64,000 nt of DNA, taken from positions 7,507,684-7,571,683 of the forward strand of contig NW_002060945.1 of the NCBI RefSeq assembly GCF_000150275.1, in the 5' to 3' direction. The first letter of the stretch is position 1; each line of letters starts with the position of its first letter. The position numbers and the translations under genes were made by a program. Under the pieces are notes generated by a model. The model saw nothing but the letters and a program-made list of their open reading frames with translations, searched no databases and was not told the origin of the DNA. This stretch comes from Trichoplax adhaerens (lineage: Eukaryota > Placozoa > Uniplacotomia > Trichoplacea > Trichoplacidae). Below, in pieces: positions 57,218 to 64,000 of this stretch.

Positions 57218-59377
57218 CTAAATATTACGAAATTTATCAGTAGCCTCTGTAAGTCTTCCGATTATCCCACGTTCATAGTCATTATGTCCGACATCGGGAA
57301 CAACATGAAATTTAGCCTCTGGCCATGCCTAAGGGAACATGCATATGTTAGAATGAAAATGTAGAGTAGAACTACAACTTCTTTGTAGTGAACAAATTAA
57401 GAACAGCTCATTTGTCTATCAAATTTGAACCTTATGCAAATCCCGTGCGGTCTGGATGGGACATATGACATCATATCATCCTTGCACAATGGCACCTGAT
57501 ATATGTCGAATCTTTTCCACGTTATCCAGAATGTGATTTGTACTCTTAAAATATCCGCCATGAACCATGAAATGGCTTCAATCATAAAAACATACCGGAT
57601 AGAAAGACAGTCACTGTTGAATTAATTTCAATATATAACGTTATGATCGACAATATTAACTAGGCGAAAACTTGATGCACCATTCAATATGAGCTAAAGC
57701 GAGGGTGAAATGGTCAATTTCAAAGAGAGCGAGGACTTCTTCGTCTATTAATAGTCTTAATATTGACAATTCCCATTTGCACCATGCACATGTATATCGT
57801 ATTTCAACCTATATGTTAAGTATAGGATATAAACCAAAATGATTTCGTTTTCTACAAACTATCAATATCGCAATGCCGTTACCGCATATAAAGAATTGGT
57901 TATAAAATGCTGACGTGTGAATAGCAGTTTGGCCTTACCTCTTCGTCATTGCCAGTCAAAGGGTGATAATATGCACCCATCACGTTCTCCACCCTCAACC
58001 TTCGTATATCAAATTTTATAATCAATACAAATGATCAAATTAACTTCTCATCAGGATTGATCATACTGCTCACGTAAAGAATAATATACTGGCAATGAGA
58101 CTAGCATCGTATACAGTATAAGTTAGACGAAGTATGACCACGGCAACTGTATTTGATATCATGTTGTATAATTTACCAGTCGTCAATCGAGTTATTCTAA
58201 ACACTGCAGAATTGGATTTATAGTAATTGGGTATATGCAGTAAATTAAAGGATCACACTGGTCAACTATATCTTAATGGATTACTGCATTATTGCAAAGT
58301 ATAATTTTGTCAAGTACCAGTATCTTTATTTTAGAAATGATTATAATGATTAATGCAATCCAATTCTTGTCAGTGGGGTTCTTCTACCACTACTATCAAT
58401 TTCATCAGAGAGATTTAAAATATTGTATTAGATGGGAATGTGTCCTTTTCCCTCAACTACTGCAGCTGACTAAATGTCAAGATTGGACATTTAGCTCGTT
58501 ACTTTATTGCAATTCTATTGGGAGATTTATGTAAAGCAATAGCAGGAATTGTCTCTCTACAACTACTGATTAAGTATTCGGATTGGACTTTTTGATTTTA
58601 TACTTTATTTTAGTATTATCAGAGTAATCTCCCTAATATAATCTGGTAAAATGCGTCTGTATCCATTTTCTTTTCTCATCATCTACTAATTTGATATCAA
58701 GACTGAATTTTGATTTCTTTATTGCAGTTCTCTTAGAGAGATTTACTCAATGCATTAGAAGGAAATATATCTATTTTCCCCTCAACTAACACTTATTCGA
58801 CGTCAAGATTTACATTTTAAATCTTCTTATTTCGTTGAGATTCGATCAGAGATTAAAATATTGTATCTTAGAAAGAAATGGCTCATTTTCTCTAAATAAT
58901 ACGTTACTGATTCAATACTAGGGTTGAATTTTTGAGCTTCTCACTTTACTGTAGTTTAATCAGCGAGATCTATTCATTGCATAAGAAAGAAATACCTCTA
59001 CTTTCCCCCCCCCTTTACTAGTACTGATTCGATGTCCCGAAGCTCTAACAGTTGCTAACGTAGCAAATAGTAAACATTACTTTAGAGCAACAATTTGTAA
59101 AAAATAATTCATCAGATGTGATTTAAATTAGTCTAATTCCTTATATAATATGCTAACAATGCTCCAATCATCACTACTGCCAATCCATCATACACAATTA
59201 TGGCTAGTTTAAAGAATGGTAAAGCATTCTTAACCTATAGAAAGATCACCGGATTGCCTGATGCATTGCCACACTGTTCGTAATAAATAGTATGAAGATC
59301 GGAGACTTTTAAGAAACCAGAGTCATAAGGCTCAATGTCAGGATAGAGGTCTGGTAATGCTTGTTACTTTGTACCAT
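57218..59377 (-). pseudogene. Proline iminopeptidase copy 3, dead
   Basis: Exon 1 (about 59241-59377) and exons 6-9 (57218-58000) are recognisable, but the copy is broken in several ways. The start region carries a 2-bp insertion relative to copy 2, which puts ATG at 59377 out of frame, with an in-frame TAA before ALPDL. The exon-1 donor is AT instead of GT. Exons 2-5, including the catalytic GGSWGS, are missing, and intron 1 joins directly to the exon-6 flank. In exon 8 the catalytic-Asp motif has TGA at 57476-57478 where copy 2 has CGG. RRLTG has become HPLTG and ARIE has become AHIE. The remaining sequence is still highly similar to copy 2, so loss is fairly recent. Confidence 0.92.
58270..59030. 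repeat. ~110-bp minisatellite in the intron of dead PIP copy 3
   Basis: Seven or so copies of the same family found in intron 1 of PIP copy 1, with TCATCAGAGAGATTTA-like, TGTCTCCATTTTCCC-like and GATGTCAAGATTG-like words. Sharing of this intronic family shows the array was present before or during the gene duplication. Confidence 0.8.
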
Positions 59378-60650
59378 CGTCGATGGTACAAAGTTAGAAA
59401 CAAAGCAATCTCAGGTAGTAATATTACTTGCTACCAATCCAAGATGAGGAGGAAGAAATGGAGATTTAGGTACCTAGTCACCAAATTGCTCGAGAGATTA
59501 CGTTATACATTACTAATAGCAGAATAACTATGCTAGGGAATAGAATTAATTAATTTGGAATTATCATGAATTATTCATAAATACTATAGATCAGGCGATA
59601 TCCTGTGCAAAATAACTTGTGGCTGTAGCTTTTATTTCTGGTGTTACACTGTCTATTCTATTCTTGATAAGGATGAATTGAAGAGGTAGCAGAATATCTT
59701 GCATACCGTGATTATTTAAACAGCAATAGAACTAATGGCTTATTTACTCAACAATAATGCGTCAGGGATGATATGCTCGCATTTTATGGTTAAATAAGGG
59801 GTTAAGGACTTCGGATAACGGTCTATATTAATACACTCCTCTATCAGTAATCGATACTGTCCTTGAAATAATTCTAGAAAGGGACAGTAAAAGCGATCAT
59901 TCTCTTTCTTTTTTGGCTACTTTGGACAGGTCTACTAGCGATCCATAACGTAGAAATGGATAGCAAAAGTCATCATCAATCCATCATAATTGCGATACTT
60001 GTAAGCTATCTTGGAGGCCTGTACTATTTTTACTCTAGTAAATAGAACAGTATTATTTTCTATACAATTTTGTGCTTTAGAAGGAATGGTTTGGGCTACA
60101 ATTGATCTGCTGTGTGCAAAATGAGCTGCCACCCCATTTGACTTCCTCGCCTAGCTTAGCCCTATTATCAGTCCTATGAATGACCCCGAAACAAGTGACA
60201 TTCCATTTTGCACGCTATACTATACTGTATTCCCTCAATGGTAGAAAGGAAGGCTGTAGCTTATATAGTCTAACTGATTAACTTCTATTCTTCCACTCAC
60301 TGGCTTGTTTATAAGGTAAACAAGAGGTTGTCATCAATTTTAGCTAGTCTTTCCCGATCTTCCATTGATGAGCAAGGTAAATTACTGTAGTTCAATTGGA
60401 ATCGATTTATATTCGACCTTGATAGAACCGCAAACAGCTATCTCAAAGTAAATGTGTTGAGAACTGGAACTTCTTAATATCAACACTGTCCGGTAAGTCA
60501 TGTCATAAATAATGAGGATTGCGATCGCATTGATTATATCATCGGCTATCCATTAATCATTTCAAATGCTTCAATATTAGCATTAATAGAGCCTCAACTG
60601 AGATAGAGTGGTATGAAATTATGATTTAATTCGTCCCTTGATTACTGTAG
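59378..60650. other. Upstream flank of dead PIP copy 3
   Basis: Similar in parts to 47.9-49.4 kb and 54.2-56.2 kb. It includes TGCAAAATAACTTG near 59610, CATTTTGCACGCTATA near 60210 and AACAAGAGGTTGT near 60328. It is a duplicated spacer with no gene of its own; the frame 59935-60132 is unsupported. Confidence 0.5.
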
Positions 60651-62480
60651 CTAAACGTCGAAAATTAAGGCAGTAACAGTGTATCTGCTATCGTTAATAT
60701 TGTCGGGTAAGTCGGATCATGGATTACCGTTAGTAATATTTAGTAGTCTAGATGAGTCTAAATTTATCGATCAGCTGATTTCAACGTTTCCATTTTAATA
60801 TGGATAGGATCTAAAAAAATGGCATCAATATATCTCTTAATATTACTGTAAACATATATCGAAAGTTAAGGCGTTAAGAGCTATAACTTACTTTCAACAA
60901 CATGATCGAGTAGGTCAGATCATAGATTACCGTTATCGTTATTAGCATTTGATATTGTGGATTACTCTACGTCTATCAATCAGATGTCAGTATTTCTATT
61001 TCAGCTTAGACAAAATTTAGAAAAAAATGACATTGATTCATGCCTTGATATAACTCTAGATAGATATTGAAATGGATACGTTGAGAGCTGTAGCTTGCTG
61101 TCATCAACATTATAGGGTAGATCACATCGTGGGTGGCCGTTATCGTTATTAGCATTTGACATTGTAGATTGCTCTACGTCTATCGATCAGATGTCAATAC
61201 TTCTATTTCAATATCGATAAAATGTAGAAAAAATGACAGAAGTTCGTCTCATGATATTTCTCTAAACCGAATATTGAAAGTTGAATATGTTGAGGGCTGT
61301 AACTTGCTATTACCAATGTTATCGCGTAGGTCAGATCACAGATTACCGTTATCGTTATTAGTATTCGATATTGTGAATAAGTGCACGCCTATCGATCAGA
61401 TGTCAGTATTTCGGTTTCAATATGGACAAAATTTAGAAAAAATAACATTAGTTCTTCTCTTGATATGACTCTAGACAGATATAGAAAATGAATGTGTTTT
61501 AGCGGATACGTTAAGAGCTGTAGCTTGTTATCATCAACATGATCGGATAGATTAGATTATGATTATTGGTTACCATCACGACTGCTTTTGGCATTCGATA
61601 TTCATAGATTGCACAATATGTATCGATCAAATGCCAATATTTTAATTCCAATATCGATAGAATTAAAAAAATGACTTTGGTTTAGCTCTTGATATTACTA
61701 TTGACAAATATTGAAAATTAATACGTTGAGAGTTGTAATTTACTACCATCATTATCGGGTTGGGCAGATTCGATAAAAAGTTATCGTTATCGCCTTTATT
61801 AGTGTTTGATATTGTGGATTACTACATTTATTGATCAGATTTCAAAGTTTCCAATTCAATTAATATCGATAGAATTTTTTTAAAATGATATTAGTATGCT
61901 TATTGATATTATCGTAGGGCAAACATCGACTATAAATATATTGTCAGCTTTAGCTTGCTATCATCAATATAGAGTAGGCTAAATCATTGATAACCGTTAT
62001 TATCGCGATTGGCATTTTATCTAATGGATTCTTCTACGTTTACCAATCCGTTAATTTAAATATTTCAGTATGAACATCCATAGAGTTAAAAATTAGGATA
62101 TGAATTTATCCTTAATATTATTATAGATAGACATCGTACATGAATGCCTTAACCTCTGTACAGCTCGCTATCATCAGCATAATCGAGTGGGTTAGATTAT
62201 TGATTACTATTATATCCGCTATTGATTTAGTGGTAAGGAATATTCTATACCTGTCGACCAAATAATTTAAATGTTTGAATCTTAACATCTACAGAGTCTA
62301 GGATAAAATTAAATTAAAATCATCTCTTAATGCTACCAAAGGCAAAAGTCCAAATGAACATGTTGAGAGTAGCAGCTTATTATTAACATTACTGAGCAAC
62401 TCTGATTATTGACTACTGTTGATTTTAATAAATGTTATGGATTAATCTACCCATATCATCCATAGATCAATATCAAAATG
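60650..62480. repeat. ~200-240-bp minisatellite, PIP spacer family, largest block
   Basis: Eight to nine copies share GGTAGGTCAGATCA-like, GATTACCGTTATCGTTATTAG, TATTTCTATTTCAATAT-like and TTGAGAGCTGTAGCTTG-like words. The first copies are the most similar to each other and the rightmost ones are strongly decayed. The frame at 61169-61468 is a read-through of this array. Confidence 0.82.
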
Positions 62481-63512
62481 GCACTTAATTTTAACAAATT
62501 ATACAGACGAAGGACATTCTAGTAAATTAACCATTATCGCATTGTTAGGCCAAATTTTCGATCTTATCATGACGTTTAATTTTATACGTCAAGACGATTT
62601 GCATGGTTATCTGACGTGGTCAACTTTTTCTCACTGACTTAATTGAGCTAGGTCATCAACCTATTCATTTATTAATCCATTTTAAAGTCTAGACATTCAA
62701 TTTATGTCAATCCCGAAATTACGAGTATGATCATCGCTTCATGTCAACATTTGGATGCATGTATTGTAGGGCAATAGACAGTTGAATTCACAATTTTTTT
62801 CCTGTTTCCTTCATAGGGCTATAAGATAAAAAACTAGTCTATTAACTGTCGTTTTTATTAACTGTAAATTTAGACTTTGGACTTAATGTAAACTCAATCA
62901 GTGTGTCAGTAAAATATTTTCATGCTATTTTAATATTCTCCCTTGATAGTCATGAAGCACCCCTTCAAAAGTCTTAATCGTTATCCTCATTATTCTATTA
63001 GAAAATCGTAGTATTCCATAATTAATTTCTTGATTGATATAGTAAAATGCAGGTAAAATGATGAGCAACTCCTATCAATAATAATAACGGGCAATATTTC
63101 AAAATTGAGCGTAAGAATTTTCTATATTTTATAGCTGTATAGTAAGTAAGAATAATATGCCGTTAATTTCATTTGAGGGATTGCCTAAATACGCTACATT
63201 ATATACAATACATTAAATGGAATTAGCAAAATAATCATAAACTATACTTGCAATCAATTTTAAGACTAGCCATAGTACCTTATCTCGGGATCAAATTAAT
63301 TTTGACTGTATTATGGAAGTAAACTCATGTCAAATTAATTACAGCCTGCTCTTTCCAAAATTATTTTTACTAGGTTTTCACCGCATTGAACAATTTTAAT
63401 TAATTCGCTATCAGTAATCCTTAATCTATTCATTTAGATATCCATCTATCAACTAATACTATAAAGTCTATCTAGCAACAATTTTCGCCCACTACATTCA
63501 AAAATTACAAAT
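62481..63512. other. Spacer and probable MINDY4 promoter
   Basis: AT-rich sequence with no array and no recognisable exon on either strand. The last few hundred bases should hold the promoter of the MINDY4-like gene. Confidence 0.4.
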
Positions 63513-64000
63513 ATGCCAATCGAAAACAAAGTTATCGAAAATCTTGCAAGTTCATTGATTAGAGAATATCTCAGTAGAAAGGTACAACAGGAATTAATGT
63601 GTGATCTACTTCATAAGAATAATTTCTGAACTAATAATGGTATAACATCATACTCTTTTATTTATAGAATACAATGTAAAAATAATTGTTATACCGTCCT
63701 TATTATTCTTCTTATTATAGCAAATTTTATCACTAACTTGTATAGTAAAAGTACGACAATGTTTTTCGTTGCACTGATTTGTTAGCGCATACGATAATAA
63801 TCTATTGTACGTAGGGACTAAAAGAAACTCTTAAAACTATGGATGCTGAGCTTCCCAGGCAGGAACTCAGGTAGATTAAAACTATCGCTTACGAATTAAA
63901 TTATTCTTATATATATCATTAGTAACAATAACAGTAGTATCTTGGTCAGTAAACAAGGTTAAAAATCGAATCAATAATTTTGTTAAAATCATATATCATA
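63513..64000 (+). CDS. MINDY4: MINDY4-like (FAM188B) deubiquitinase, first two exons only
   Basis: Exon 1 (63513-63581, 23 codons) encodes MPIENKVIENLASSLIREY and LSRK, followed by GTACAA. Exon 2 (63815-63870) encodes GLKETLKTMDAELPRQEL with AG before it and GTAGAT after it. Joined, SLIREYLSRKGLKETLKTMD matches the N-terminal LisH-like helix of human MINDY4, which reads SLVREFLSRKGLKKT. MINDY-family proteins cut Lys48-linked ubiquitin chains; the catalytic domain would lie beyond the right edge of the window, so activity cannot be judged here. A plausible but less likely alternative is another LisH-containing protein. Confidence 0.75.

Noticed and set aside
57397-57585. A 62-codon frame in PIP copy 3
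   Set aside because: It is the wrong frame of exon 8; the homologous frame is interrupted by TGA at 57476-57478.
61169-61468. A 99-codon plus-strand frame
   Set aside because: It is a read-through of the 200-240-bp repeat array and shows no family features.

Overview
The window is nuclear DNA of a eukaryote, most likely an early-branching animal. A placozoan such as Trichoplax or a relative is my best guess, but that is inference. It is AT-rich. Its genes are split by many short introns with GTAAGT-like donors, and the encoded proteins align end to end with human CNOT9, CLP1, ATG9, CCDC93 and MINDY4. Nothing suggests a prokaryotic, plasmid or viral replicon. Gene models were built by hand from reading frames, splice signals and remembered family alignments. 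For CNOT9, PIP copy 1 and the two dehydrogenases the exon lengths sum to whole codons, which is an internal check.

Layout. 1-7.8 kb: a 118-bp hairpin-bearing repeat, a small ankyrin-repeat gene end (+), CNOT9 (-), an unidentified two-exon fragment (+), then palindromic TGTAC satellite and a 40-bp minisatellite. 7.9-11.2 kb: CLP1 (+), a pre-mRNA 3' processing and tRNA splicing kinase. 12.6-19.1 kb: ATG9 (-), the autophagy scramblase. 20-21.5 kb: a 107-bp minisatellite. 22.4-26 kb: a microsomal cytochrome P450 (-). 26.3-27 kb: a near-perfect 348-bp tandem duplication. 28.8-29.9 kb and 38.3-39.7 kb: two paralogous RDH/HSD17B6-like dehydrogenases (-) flanking CCDC93 (+, 31.8-36.8 kb), the endosomal CCC-complex coiled-coil protein. 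43.5-59.4 kb: a tandem array of proline iminopeptidase (PIP, peptidase family S33) genes on the minus strand. It holds two apparently intact copies, one orphan first exon and one dead copy. 63.5 kb to the end: the first two exons of a MINDY4-like deubiquitinase (+).

The single-copy genes are unrelated housekeeping genes and do not form a pathway. The accessory interest lies in the PIP array and its surroundings. Gene bodies, introns and flanking minisatellites were duplicated together. One copy shows four independent kinds of damage. A 358-bp solo LTR with a 5-bp target-site duplication sits in the 3' flank of the dead copy, and the paralogous flanks preserve the empty site. Almost every intergenic spacer and long intron carries its own private minisatellite family (unit sizes about 40 to 220 bp), so tandem duplication is the main way this region grows. 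I did not find a new multi-gene system. The strongest leads are the PIP array with its possible alternative first exon, the dated LTR insertion, and the two repeat families with conserved nested hairpins.
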